In this document: positions 12,227-23,800 of the stretch, in pieces | Layout of the letters: each line of letters opens with the position of its first letter | Position numbering within the stretch: position 1 is the stretch's first letter | NCBI GenBank assembly: GCA_907165275.2 | Contig: OU015651.1 | Span: forward strand, 828,501-892,500 | DNA from: Zygaena filipendulae | Taxonomy: Eukaryota > Arthropoda > Insecta > Lepidoptera > Zygaenidae | Length of the DNA stretch: 64,000 bases | Reading direction: 5' to 3' | Translations under genes and position numbers: made by a program | The notes under the pieces: generated by a model | The model's database searches: none | The model's input: only the letters and a program-made list of their open reading frames with translations | Told to the model about the DNA's origin: nothing

Positions 12227-13203
12227 TGTCACGCTTGGTAGTGGTTCCTAATTATTTAGGTCACTCAGCGCGGCAGGTAGGTAGGTAGCGTGGGAACGCA
12301 AGGATAAGTCCAATAGATTGTGACTAATTATTTATTGCCTTCCCGGTCCGTTCCCGGTAGATAGGTACAAGTAGGTACAATTAGCGACACTGGCCTCAGC
12401 GGTAGGTGGAAGGTGGCTCGTAGATGGTGACGACGCTGGTGCCGCGGCGGCTGGTGTAGGCAGCGGCTGGGGTACGCCTGGAGTAGTCCAGGGGTAGGCG
12501 CCTGGAACTTCAGCTGGTAGGTGCCTGGAGTCTCAGCGGTAGATGGTAGGTGCCTGGAGTACGCCGGGGGTAGTCCAGGAGTAGGGCTGGTAGGTGCCTG
12601 GAACGCGCCGGGGTAGTCCGGGGGTAGGGCCCGGATCTTCAGCTGGTAGGTGCCTGGAATGCGCCGGGGTAGTCCGGGGGTAGGGCCCGGATCCCGCGGC
12701 TGGTAGGTGCCTGGAACCTGGAGCGAGGGCTTCGGTTACCATCAGCAAGTCCGTAGCTGGCTGCCTTCCACCCCGTGAGAACCAGCGGTCGCAAGGTAGT
12801 AGCGATAGTGCTTTAGTAGGAATTGCAGCCAGCCAGACTAGATTAAGCGAGAAGCAGCTTAGTAGTGTGAATGTGAATGAGAACTCACCCTAGAGGGTCA
12901 TCAGCACTAGCACGTTTAGTAGGTACCGCGCGGTAGATGCGCAGTACCATTAGACAGCACAAATTAGTATGTGCGGTAGGCGCACATTTAAACGCACGTT
13001 AGAAAAAGTTTGGCCGCAACACGTACCCGCGTGTAGCGCGGTGCACGTGCAGCGGCCGTCTGTCAAGGCGTCGAGTGCCACAGGTCGGCTACTCGCCGTT
13101 AACCGGCGCGGGTGCGCGGGAGGGGAATCTTTAGAGATTCGCGATGCGCAGCGTGCAATAAAAAATATGTTTTCTAGTCCGAATATGAGTCTGCAACGTT
13201 ACA
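12227..13203. repeat. 5' LTR (977 bp)
   Basis: Runs from TGTCACGC to GTTACA. Contains a GC-rich minisatellite-like part (about 12480-12720) with a ~57-bp unit including CTGGTAGGTGCCTGGAA, repeated three or more times. From about 12350 to the end it appears identical to the 3' LTR, but the first ~125 bp differ strongly. Short frames of 71 and 87 codons in it recur in the other LTR and are not thought to be genes. Confidence 0.82.
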
Positions 13204-14445
13204 GTACCCCCTCCGAAAATTCAGGATTTTAGCTGGCAACCTTAGTGTTAAAATCCGTCTATGCTACCTGTGAATCTTTGCTTCTTATTCTTTCATTCCT
13301 CTCGAACATTCTTTCATACCTCCCTCTTTCAAACTGTCTTTGATCCTGTTAGTCAGACCTCAGACTCCTAACAACCAGAGTACACTAGTTAGCACTAAAC
13401 TATACTCGAGAAACAAAGGGTGTAGGTTCATGTTTAGATACATGCTCCTCACATCACAAGTAGACCGGTAGTATTGTGAATAGGGTAGTACTTAGTACGC
13501 TAGTTCGTTTTTGCTTAGCTGGATAGACGAAATAAGGTGAGTTTCCATTATAAGAATAAGCAAAATAATACAAAATTAGTGCTATAATTGGCAAAAGATA
13601 GATAAAAAAAATTTAGGGTAGGTAGTGTTGTAAATAGCCAACAAGCTCAATTTATGAAGCTAAGTATAATAATTAAGCAGTATTTAAATGTACAGTAAAT
13701 ATTTTTTAGACAAGAAAAAAAATCAAACGAGTAAAGTATGTAGCCACCACTAGTATTAGTTAAGCTGATATATATAGGTATAAGCGAGATGTACAGTAAA
13801 TATTTTTTTTGACAGGGAAAAAAAATAAATAAATCAAGCAAGTAAAGCATGTAGCCACCGCTAGTATTAGGTAAGCGTATGCTATGCACAAACTACTAAG
13901 AGATACTACCGTAGGTATGCTAAGCTGCTTTTACAATGTTTCGACAACTACACTATACGGTACGGTGTTTAAAATGTTTAGATCTACCTACTTCAATTGA
14001 TAATAATAAATAGACCAGTAAAATACAAAATAAAAAAACGGAACTAAGGAAATATAGATTGCGAACTGTTGCGAAAATACCTATGTATTTGTAATGATAA
14101 TAGAAGTTAATAAGGAATATTGATGTAAGAAAAAAAATTGTTTATCTAGTTGTAGGAAAATATTACGCAACAATTACAATCACAATTGGCACAATCAAAA
14201 TAAGCGTTAGTATAAAGTTCAGCATAAAAATGATAAAAATACAAAGCAAAAAAAACAAGCATAGGTAGGTAAGCGTAACGGTTTTATTTTAATGAATAGG
14301 TAAGTACGTACCAGTTCGCTGTGTAGGTAGCATCGACACCGCCTCGTTCACAATTAGGTTTTTCGCGCTGGGCTAGCTGCTAAAGCACTAAAATAAATAC
14401 CTAGAACGAACCTGGAAGGACAATAACCACGTTAAAGGGCGCCAC
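13204..14445. other. Non-coding body of the LTR element
   Basis: AT-rich, no coding frame above 80 codons. Holds an imperfect ~100-bp tandem duplication (about 13685-13780 and 13785-13885) sharing ATGTACAGTAAATATTTTTT and a TAGCCACC(A/G)CTAGTATTAG block. Confidence 0.7.
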
Positions 14446-15380
14446 TGTCACGCTTAGTTTGAAGGAACGGTACGGAAGAAAAGGTCCGATGGATTGGCGA
14501 CTGATTATTTATGTCACTCCCAGCTCGCTCCCGGTAGATAGGTACAAGTAGGTACAATTAGCGACACTGGCCTCAGCGGTAGGTGGAAGGTGGCTCGTAG
14601 ATGGTGACGACGCTGGTGCCGCGGCGGCTGGTGTAGGCAGCGGCTGGGGTACGCCTGGAGTAGTCCAGGGGTAGGCGCCTGGAACTTCAGCTGGTAGGTG
14701 CCTGGAGTCTCAGCGGTAGATGGTAGGTGCCTGGAGTACGCCGGGGGTAGTCCAGGAGTAGGGCTGGTAGGTGCCTGGAACGCGCCGGGGTAGTCCGGGG
14801 GTAGGGCCCGGATCTTCAGCTGGTAGGTGCCTGGAATGCGCCGGGGTAGTCCGGGGGTAGGGCCCGGATCCCGCGGCTGGTAGGTGCCTGGAACCTGGAG
14901 CGAGGGCTTCGGTTACCATCAGCAAGTCCGTAGCTGGCTGCCTTCCACCCCGTGAGAACCAGCGGTCGCAAGGTAGTAGCGATAGTGCTTTAGTAGGAAT
15001 TGCAGCCAGCCAGACTAGATTAAGCGAGAAGCAGCTTAGTAGTGTGAATGTGAATGAGAACTCACCCTAGAGGGTCATCAGCACTAGCACGTTTAGTAGG
15101 TACCGCGCGGTAGATGCGCAGTACCATTAGACAGCACAAATTAGTATGTGCGGTAGGCGCACATTTAAACGCACGTTAGAAAAAGTTTGGCCGCAACACG
15201 TACCCGCGTGTAGCGCGGTGCACGTGCAGCGGCCGTCTGTCAAGGCGTCGAGTGCCACAGGTCGGCTACTCGCCGTTAACCGGCGCGGGTGCGCGGGAGG
15301 GGAATCTTTAGAGATTCGCGATGCGCAGCGTGCAATAAAAAATATGTTTTCTAGTCCGAATATGAGTCTGCAACGTTACA
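14446..15380. repeat. 3' LTR (935 bp)
   Basis: Partner of the LTR at 12227-13203. Matches it apparently base for base over about 850 bp, but its first ~85 bp are shorter and diverged. Confidence 0.82.
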
Positions 15381-15664
15381 AAACAAAAGTATTTTTTTGC
15401 ACAGTTTTTTCAGTAATTTTAAAATTGCTTAATAAAATGTGGTATTAACATACATTTTTTAAGGCTTACAATTATTCTACATCATACTAGCTTTCAAATG
15501 GTAAAAATTTTACGTTTATAACTTAATCACAACATTTTTTATCAGCTGTCAAAAAAGGATCTCCAAAAGTGGTATTTATCATTTATTGTGGATATTTTTT
15601 TGGAGGCGAAACAAAATACTTTTATTATTTATTTTTAATAATCAATTGGTTACTTATTGGTTAG

Positions 15665-16771
15665 TTATTGCATTAAATGCTCAAAATGTCCACCTCTTGT
15701 TTGCAGACACATAGTAGCGCGAAGAACGATTTGTTGTGTCGCTCTTCTTATCATCTCGCGATCATTTTTTAAATCATGTGCACAATTAATTATGCGATCT
15801 TGTAAATCGGCTTCACTGTTGATTGGGGAATTGTAGACGCGTTGTTTCATTGTACCCCATAAAAAGTAGTCGAGGGGCGTCATATCAGGTGAACGCGCAG
15901 GCCACCCCACAGGTCCTTGCCGGCCAATCCAATGGTTCGGATAAATTTCATTTAAAAATGATCTTACATTACTTGCATAATGAGCAGGACATCCATCCAT
16001 TTGTATGTACATTCTTCGGCGCAAAGCCAGTGGGACATCTGCCAGCAATTCAGGTAGTTCTTCGCGTAAAAGCGTTAAAAACCTTTCACCAGTTAATGTT
16101 CCCGGCAGTATTATTGGTCCAAGCAAAATGTCGTCAATGAGACCAGCCCAAACATTTACTGAATATCTCACTTGGAACGTTGAAGATCTTTTCAACTTTG
16201 GGTTTTCACCTTTAGGGCACCACTTATGCAAATTTCTGCAGTTGGTTATACCATCCCTTGTAAATGTTGACTCGTCCATCCATAAAATTTTTTTTGGAAA
16301 GTTTGGGTTTTGTCTAGTTTTTGACAGAATCCATGTTGACATAACGCATCTTGGACGGCAGTCTACCTCTTCATGTAAGTGCTGCACCCTCTGATAATGA
16401 TAAGGATGCAGACCTTCTTTTTTTAAAATACGCCACGCTGATTTTTGCGATATTCCATGTCTCAAAGCTAGACGTCTGGTGCTAATGGTTGGATCAGCAA
16501 ACAAATCCCTCAGTACTGCTTGTTCGACAGACACATCAATAATCACTTCAGACTCGCGGCGGTCTCTGGCATTTGATCCAAGTCCAACAATACATAATCT
16601 TCGGTGGACTTCTTGGAAGTTCCGAGCAGATGGCACCGGTCGCCTGTTAGGAAACGCAGCTACGTAAGCAGTGTGAGCGGCTCTGGCTCTACCTCGTGCC
16701 ATTCCATAATAAAACTCAATATCAGCGATGTGTGCCGGCGGGAATTCAGTTAAACGCGGCATTATCTCCAA
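15665..16771 (-). CDS. Intact mariner-like transposase, DD41D spacing
   Basis: Uninterrupted 368-codon frame starting MEIMPRLTEFPPAHIADIEF. An N-terminal ~130-residue DNA-binding part with helix-turn-helix character (LALRHGISQKSAWRILKKEG, 101-120) is followed by the DDE catalytic domain: WMDESTF (D166), YIQMDGCPAHYA (D259), RSPDMTPLDYFLWG (D301). Aligning D301 with the last Asp of mariner PSDY gives 41 residues between the second and third catalytic Asp. The protein would cut and paste the flanking element at TA. It sits inside matching inverted repeats and has no stop or frameshift, so it may be active. A hAT-type MITE lies 100 bp upstream of the start codon. Confidence 0.92.
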   Translation of the reverse strand: MEIMPRLTEFPPAHIADIEFYYGMARGRARAAHTAYVAAFPNRRPVPSARNFQEVHRRLCIVGLGSNARDRRESEVIIDVSVEQAVLRDLFADPTISTRRLALRHGISQKSAWRILKKEGLHPYHYQRVQHLHEEVDCRPRCVMSTWILSKTRQNPNFPKKILWMDESTFTRDGITNCRNLHKWCPKGENPKLKRSSTFQVRYSVNVWAGLIDDILLGPIILPGTLTGERFLTLLREELPELLADVPLALRRRMYIQMDGCPAHYASNVRSFLNEIYPNHWIGRQGPVGWPARSPDMTPLDYFLWGTMKQRVYNSPINSEADLQDRIINCAHDLKNDREMIRRATQQIVLRATMCLQTRGGHFEHLMQ

Positions 16772-16871
16772 AACACTAGAGAATGAACTAGAGAAGTTGG
16801 TTAACGAGAGTAATGACGAAACGTGTAGCAGCGGCGAGTAATTCAGAGCGACTGTCTTTGTTTGTCTCTTC

Positions 16872-17081
16872 CAGTGTTGCCGTCTCAGTTGGTATTAAAG
16901 TAGCTAAATCTGTCGTAAAAGTTGCCAGTTTATGTAATTTTGTGCTGAAATGTAGCTAAATGTATGGAGCATTAAGTAATAATAAGTAGCTAAAATGTAT
17001 GAAACCATGATCAATTCAAGTAGCTAAATACGTTCAAAATCCGCTAGATCTAGCTACAAAGTAGCTAAAACGGCAACACTG
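16872..17081. mobile_element. hAT-type MITE upstream of the mariner transposase
   Basis: 210 bp bounded by CAGTGTTGCCGT and ACGGCAACACTG (12-bp inverted repeats) and flanked by perfect 8-bp copies GTCTCTTC (16864-16871, 17082-17089), the hAT signature. The interior repeats GTAGCTAAA words. It lies between the transposase start codon and the right inverted repeat, probably in its promoter or 5' UTR. Confidence 0.9.
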
Positions 17082-17894
17082 GTCTCTTCCCGTACCCCTA
17101 AACTTAAGCCCACGTGCAGTTACAAAACTTTTTTACCTGAAATGCAATAAAATGTACCCTAAACATTCACCGCGCCTTTGTTCATTAAATACCATACTTT
17201 GAAGGCCTTCTTTGACACTTCATAAAAAATGTTGTGATTAAGTTATAAACGTAAAATTTTTACCATTTGAAAGCTAGTATGATGTAGAATAATTGTAAGC
17301 CTTAAAAAATGTATGTTAATACCACATTTTATTAAGCAATTTTAAAATTACTGAAAAAACTGTGCAAAAAAATACTTTTGTTAAATAAACGCCATTATTT
17401 TGAATTGTAAATAATTTTGATTAAAATTTTTGATTTTATTAAGACGCCCCATAAGCTCTGATCATAATTCAGTTTTTATCTTGACAATCTACCGTTTATT
17501 TTAAAAGTTATAGTGTTTTGTTTACGAGGGGAACCCTAACGCGAATCAAAATTTTAAAAAAATCGTCAAAAATTCAAAAAAAATTTTTTAATTTTTTTAT
17601 TATTTTTTTCGTCGATAAAATTGAACATAGTATCCCTCATTTTCATTTGTACACTTTATCCAGACTCACACTGTATATCTATAGTATAATATATAAGTAA
17701 CTCTATGTAGTATATACCACGTTTGCTTGGTTTCCACGATACAAGCTAATAGTAGCTTACTGTGGGATCAAGTAGATCTGTGTGTTGTGATGTGGATTAT
17801 TAAAAAAAAAAAAAAAAAAGCATTAGATACTGAAAACCCTCCTTCAAAAAGTCCCTCACACGCAGAATAATCAGTGTATGTTTGTTTGTGGCAG

Positions 17895-20800
17895 TGGAGG
17901 ATGCCAGCGGCCGCTACACCACCATGTTCTACTGGGGCAACAACTACTGGACCGGCTCCGCAGAGCTGTGCAAAGTGCTCAACGATCAGCACGCCATCTC
18001 CAAGAATCACAACAGTGAGTAAATGTGTAAAAAAATATAACCTAAGTAACATCAACTTCATAACATCAACTCTCGGCCAGTAAAAGTCCCGTCACAATCG
18101 GTTCAACCGTTTCGGAGACCAGCCGAAGCCATACAGACCGACAGACGAAAATTTTATGAATTATTTCAATTTCACTTCCATTTGGTAAAAAGCTATTAAT
18201 CTGACGTTATAAACAGACATTGTATAGAATAAATTCTATACATATACACATATGAATAGATTGTCGATGACAAAAATATTCACACACCTCTTTAACTAAA
18301 TCCGTATTCGTAATTTGACCGAGAATTGATCCACTATGACCATAACACGCTACACGATAAAGCCGCGCTAATCACAGGCCCAAAAATGTCTAGGTACTTC
18401 AAAAAATACATAAACTTTGTCTTATGTCATACAGAACATTAATTTGTTATTATATTTTATTATTGAGGAGTGTTGTTGGTCATAGTGAATCAGGACTGCA
18501 GTGATTTCACTTAAATACTTAATTATGCTAAAGTATTAAGACAGACTGTTGAATTACGTTTAAGTATTTTACGTAATAATATCGAAACAAAGTTGTAAAA
18601 TGTTGAAAGGTGTGGCTTAAGTGTATGCGTTAGACTGTGCGAGCGCGTTGAAGTCTTTTATATGGACGATAATATTCTGAAGCAATTCGCTTGTTTTGAT
18701 CTTATTTTACCCTTTTTTTTTCTTTACACAACGACTACTATTAATACGAGTATATTTGCGATACACATTGTTTATATTTGTGTAGGGAGCAGCTCACAGA
18801 TATTCACGGACTGGCGCGATGACGTGTCTATGGCAGGGCTGGGCCCGCCCTTCGAGACGGCCTTCTACAACCTGCGCCTCTCGCTCACAACTAACGAGGT
18901 TAACCTTATTAAAACGGTGAGTAATCACGAGCTCTTTACACCCAAATTATAACAATGATCGAGTTTTTTTGACTATGGGTGAAACCGCGGGAAATGCGAA
19001 AGTGAGTTTGTCTGTTTGTTACGCTTTCACGCCTTAACGGCTTAACCGATCATCACGAAATTTTGTATACACGTTGTTAGGAGTACAGAGAAAGACTTAG
19101 GGTACTTCTGGAGTTCCCGCAAGAACACCGAAATTACCGCGGGTGCTACCGCGGGAAACAGCTAGTCTGTATACAACGTGTTAATGAATTAACTGAAAAC
19201 TAGAAAGTAGTTTGCTCAGAATCAACGAGCGAATCAATCGCACTATGTTTTAACATAGGTTGTATTTTTTCATTTTTACTAGCCCATGTCTAAATTATTT
19301 ATAATACAATATTTTTCGCGTACGGCGCCCGCAGCAAAAAAATTGGAACCGGTAGGCGAGGGCGTAGCGCTTGGAATTTCGTAGATAAGTCACCTCCAAA
19401 CTAATGTTGAATAACTTTTAAAGTATAAATTTTTTCGACATGTAATATATTTTAATCATATTATTGTTTATTTTTTTAAATGGGGTGAATCAGGTTTTCA
19501 GTTAATTAATTAACACGTTGTATATAAAAGGGAAAGATCACTCTTAACCAAACACGAAATCTCACATGACCTACGAAGCTAAAATTTGACAGGTACATAG
19601 TTTATAGGTAGATGACGTCATCTAAGAACTGATTTCACGGAGTCCCGGCGGGAATTCCCAAATTAACGCGGGCGAAACCGCATGAAACAGATCAATTAAT
19701 CAAATCAATATCTTTTATTTTCACCAGAATCAGAAAATAAAAGACATGGTGGAGAATACAGGCAACAAAGGGCGGCCTTATAGCTTAAAAGCAATTTCTT
19801 CCAGGCAACCTATACTACTACTAACTCTATATTCGTCTATGTAGCGCCGCACAGTGCACCTGGGGCTCTGCCTGCCGTACTCGTGCGCGCGCGAAGACGT
19901 CGCCGCGCTAGTGGGCGCTGCGCGTGCGCCGCTGCTCAACCACACCGTGGTGGCGGTGCGCTCCCCGCAGCACGGGGGCTACGCCTTCATGCAAGACAAT
20001 ACCTTCAGGGCGCTGCTGTGAGTTCATACCTTACGATTCTCATACGTTAAATCTTTATCTTTACATCCTACTAATATTTTAAATGTATAAGTGTAGATGT
20101 TTGGATGGTTGGATGGTTGGATGGTTGGATGGTTGGATGGTTGGATGTTTGGATGTTTGTTACTCAATCACGCAAAAACGGCTAAACGGATTTGGATGAA
20201 ATTTGGCATGCACGTTGTCAGGGTTACAGAAAAGGACATAGAGTACTTTTTATCCCGGAATTCCCGCAGGAACTCCGAAATTACCGCGGGTGAAACCGCG
20301 GGGCACAGCTAGTAATATTATAAAACAAAGTCCTCTACCGCTGTTTGTTCGCGATAAACTCAAAAATTACTGAACGGATTTTAATGAGGTTCTTACCTAC
20401 CAATAGATAAAGTGATTCTTGAAGAAGGATTATATGAATAGTTTATCCTAGAACTCCCCCGGGAACTCCAAAATTACGACAGCTAGTAATTTACAAATTA
20501 ACGCATTCATTTCAGATACCTAATAAAAAAACTACTTAGTTACCTATATATAGCATAATATACATATATGTAACATCCAGCTTAGTGAACCTTTGATGAA
20601 AAAAAACAAATAGTAATAATAACCTGGAATTTCTAATATTACCTACTCGTACGGCTCTACTGATCACGGTTAAATTTAGCATGCACGTTGTCAGCGGTAC
20701 AGTTCTCTGTCGAGGTCTGCCCTTCTGGACATTTTTTTTTTTTATTTATTTATTTATTCGTTTCTACAGAGCAAGAAATATACAAAATAGTGTGAATAAA

Positions 20801-23800
20801 CTTTCAAAAGTTTCTCCTCACACTACCGATTCGAGTCGGTAGGCAACAGTTTTAACAAAATATACCTATAATACCTAGAATACTATTTTTTATCTCGGAG
20901 TTCTCGCGGGTTAAACCGCGGGGAACAACTGGTAAAATGATAACGATGAGATGTTAAATTATAAAGTTTTCTTCAACAGAGGCGTGTGCTGCGGGCTAGC
21001 CGTTCTGCTGATCACCGCGACAGGTTACGACATGAAGCTGGCGCGCGACGTGCACCGGCGCCGCCGCCGCGCGGCCAACATGACCGCCGAGAGCCCCGCC
21101 GGCAGCGACCTCAAACTGGACCTCAACGGCCTGGACACTATCACTGTTGCTAAAGGTTGATATGTTTTCTACATATTATATACTAGCTGACGCCCGCAGT
21201 TTCACCCGCGGTAATTTCGGTGTTCCCGCGAGAATTCCAAAATAAAAAGTACCCTATGACACTTAGATCACTGTAGCTTCCTATAAGTGAAAGAATTTTC
21301 AAAATCGATTCAGTGGATCCAGAGATTACCCCTTACAACGTCACAAACTCACGAACCCACAAAATTTTGCTCTTTATAATATTAGTATAGAAGACTTTTG
21401 TCCTACAAAATTAATCGTGGAGAGATTTGAATCATTCCAAGTCTAGACTTGGTCAGCAGTACAAACCTAACCTAAACTTTTTTGAAGTCGTTCTAAACCT
21501 AAAACCTATTTAACCTATTTTAGAGAATGGACCTTCAGGTTGGATCTTTAGGGAAATAGACGTCACAACCAGAGTGGACTTTCCGGGAATAGGACCTAAC
21601 GCACCTGAAAGATCTGTTTAAAATTAAATCGAGTATCATCGTAACTCGAAGGTGACGCCTTCAGAAGTCTATTTTTTATGGTTAATAAGCCAGGCAATTG
21701 ATCACAGCTCATCTGATGTTATACAAAGTGCCTGTGCTATGGGCCCCTTACGATGTTTTCCTCACCGACAGCTCGAGCTCATTGTTGGGATTTCAAGTGT
21801 GAATAAACGCACCAACGGCTCACCACGGCTCAAACGACGCAAACTCCGTCCGTGTGTGGCCGGGCTTATTTTTACCATTGTAATTTTTTGGCAATAAACA
21901 CTTTATTACCTGTTATTATAATTAAAATAACTCGTGCCAGTCAGTGAGAGTAGACTGACACAATATTATGCCATTCACGTAATAGACACGCGATGTAAGC
22001 GGTGTTTTAACAAGCTTTATGTAACACGCGCCGCCAATAACACGGTAACACACATAGATCTGGCACATCGCTGAGAAACGTAACATGTAGGTAAATTGAT
22101 TCAAATCTCGGAGATTTTCCTAGGAATTTACTTACTGTTTCTCAGCGATGTGATGTGCCAGTATTCTGGCAAAAAACTTCTTATCTATACGTTTCTGGTT
22201 TAAATTAAAACATTGCCGTAGCGATTCACATAGGGTGGAATCGCGGAAATCGAAGATGACGGTTACGTCATTTATATTCGTGCCGATAAAATGGTTAAAA
22301 GTGGCTTGAATTGCTGTGTTTATTGGTGCTGTATGGGAATATGTAAAAATTTCTTTGCAGTGCAACTTCAACATGTACTTATATTTAGATTTAAAAGTTT
22401 TCATGCTCTAAAAGTAAAACATCAATATTTGTTACTGTTGCAGGCAAATCGATGTACAACAATAACAACGTGGCGATCAACAGCAACACTTCGGAGGAGC
22501 GGCTCACCTCCGAGACCTCCTCCACCACCGAGGAACTTAAGCTGTGTGAGTTCACGCATCACAATTGGTCTAATGTTTAGAGAACCCGATTTCTACGCCA
22601 AGATTCGCTGGTTTGATTTTCTCTTTGTGTGTACTGTGTACCTTGAGTCTAGGTGTTTAGAATAATAGTGCTAGTAATAATATCATAAGTAGGTATGTAT
22701 TGTATTTACAAAAAAAGTATATGAATGTTATATATCGGTTGGCTGGTACCCATAGAACTAGCTCTGCTTAGTATGGAACCATGTAGCGCTGTGTGTCCAA
22801 GCATTGTTATTTTTATTTTTTTATATTCCGAAAATTAAGAACTCTTCAATCTCTCAACGTTTTCCAGCTGTATGGTCGGAGCTACTGCTCTCGTTCTCGA
22901 TGAAGGCGAATATTCTGCAGATCTTCGACCAGACGGTCGGTGCAGACACGGTGCCGGTGGTGCACGGCTTGCGCTCCCTCTCCATGTGCTGGGTCATCTT
23001 CGGGCACACCTGCATTGTTGTCTTTAAGGTAAGTAAGCTCTTACTGAGAGAAAAGTTGAATTGGCAAACTCTTCCAAGATAAGTAAAAATATGTATATTT
23101 CAAAAAGTCCCAACATCATCATCAGCATAGCAGTCAACAATGTTCAATGCTGGACAAATCCCTAACCAAAGAATCTTCACAAATTCTGGTCCAATACGTT
23201 CCTAATCAAAGTAGTGTCTGTGATCATTACTTTATTGTCGATCTGGGTTCCAAAACCACACTTACCGGCTCACGAGAGGTTGCAAGACATGCTACATATA
23301 GAATAACCCAAAGTTGCAAGAATCCAACCTTATTCATCCTAACTTCAAAAAATACACGATTTCAAAACACTAAAACTGCTAGATCTGGCGGTAAACATAA
23401 TACCTATTGCAAATTTTAGCAGTTCTTGTGTTTGCTACTTAGTATGCTGACAACACGGCTCTTCGAGCGGTACTTGAGAAGAGCTTCTGGTTTCAATTGA
23501 TAATCAGCGCAGTTTACAGCGTTGATACATTCTTCTGTCTTGGGTGAGTCGACGGTCTTTTCATATTTTGCAGAAGACATGGTTGAATTTTCATATTGTA
23601 AAACTATAAGTATCTATTTTTCAGTGGTATGTTAGTGACGTTCTTATACTTCCGCACGAACGCAAAAGGCAAGCTATCCAGACTCACGAAAGGACATAGC
23701 AAACCGGTCGCCGGGATTCTGCAATTCTTTGGTCTCATTGGATATAGATTCGCCAGGTGAGGAAAAATATCTTTACTTACTCTACCTCTTACGTTCAAAA

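Larger units (their letters stand above)
12227..15380. mobile_element. Non-coding LTR retroelement (LARD/TRIM-like) inserted in the mariner left repeat
   Basis: Two direct repeats begin TGTCACGCTT and end CAACGTTACA, with AAAC on both sides (12223-12226 and 15381-15384) as a 4-bp target duplication. The body (13204-14445) is 1.24 kb with no gag or pol frame, so the element would need enzymes from another copy. A purine-rich run (TTAAAGGGCG) just before the 3' LTR may be the polypurine tract; no primer-binding site was recognised. The intact mariner arm lacks 4 bp at this point, so boundaries may shift by 3-4 bp. Confidence 0.8.
11929..17673 (-). mobile_element. Mariner-like DNA transposon with ~490-bp terminal inverted repeats, interrupted by an LTR element
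   Basis: Ends are CAGTGTGAGTCTGG (11929) and its complement (ending 17673), flanked by TA on both sides (11927-11928, 17674-17675). The left repeat is 11929-12226 plus 15385 to about 15579; the right is about 17186-17673. Arms are nearly identical over most of their length and degrade at the inner ends. Removing the LTR element leaves an element of about 2.59 kb with one transposase gene. Near-identity of arms and the intact ORF point to a recent insertion. Such long repeats are unusual for mariner, which usually has about 30 bp. Confidence 0.9.
11826..17800 (+). mobile_element. tRNA-derived SINE split by the mariner-like element
   Basis: Left part 11826-11928 has the B-box-like GGTTCGATTCCCGG. 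The right part 17674-17800 continues with TATCTATAGTATAATATATA and ends in a 17-18 bp A run. Joining both at the TA reproduces the uninterrupted SINE on the minus strand at 41.55-41.86 kb, which proves the insertion point. The A-box end is missing or diverged here. Confidence 0.8.

Noticed and set aside
12533..12748. 71-codon minus-strand frame repeated exactly at 14710-14925
   Set aside because: It lies in the two LTR copies within a GC-rich minisatellite; low-complexity Pro/Thr/Gly translation, no domain.
12969..13232. 87-codon frame with a copy at 15146-15448
   Set aside because: Also an LTR duplicate; its ends differ only because the flanks differ.
15823..16394. 105- and 129-codon plus-strand frames
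   Set aside because: Antisense shadows of the mariner transposase.
20097..20155. Regular short repeats considered as a CRISPR-like or satellite array
   Set aside because: An 8-bp microsatellite within a Lep1-type repeat, no spacers.
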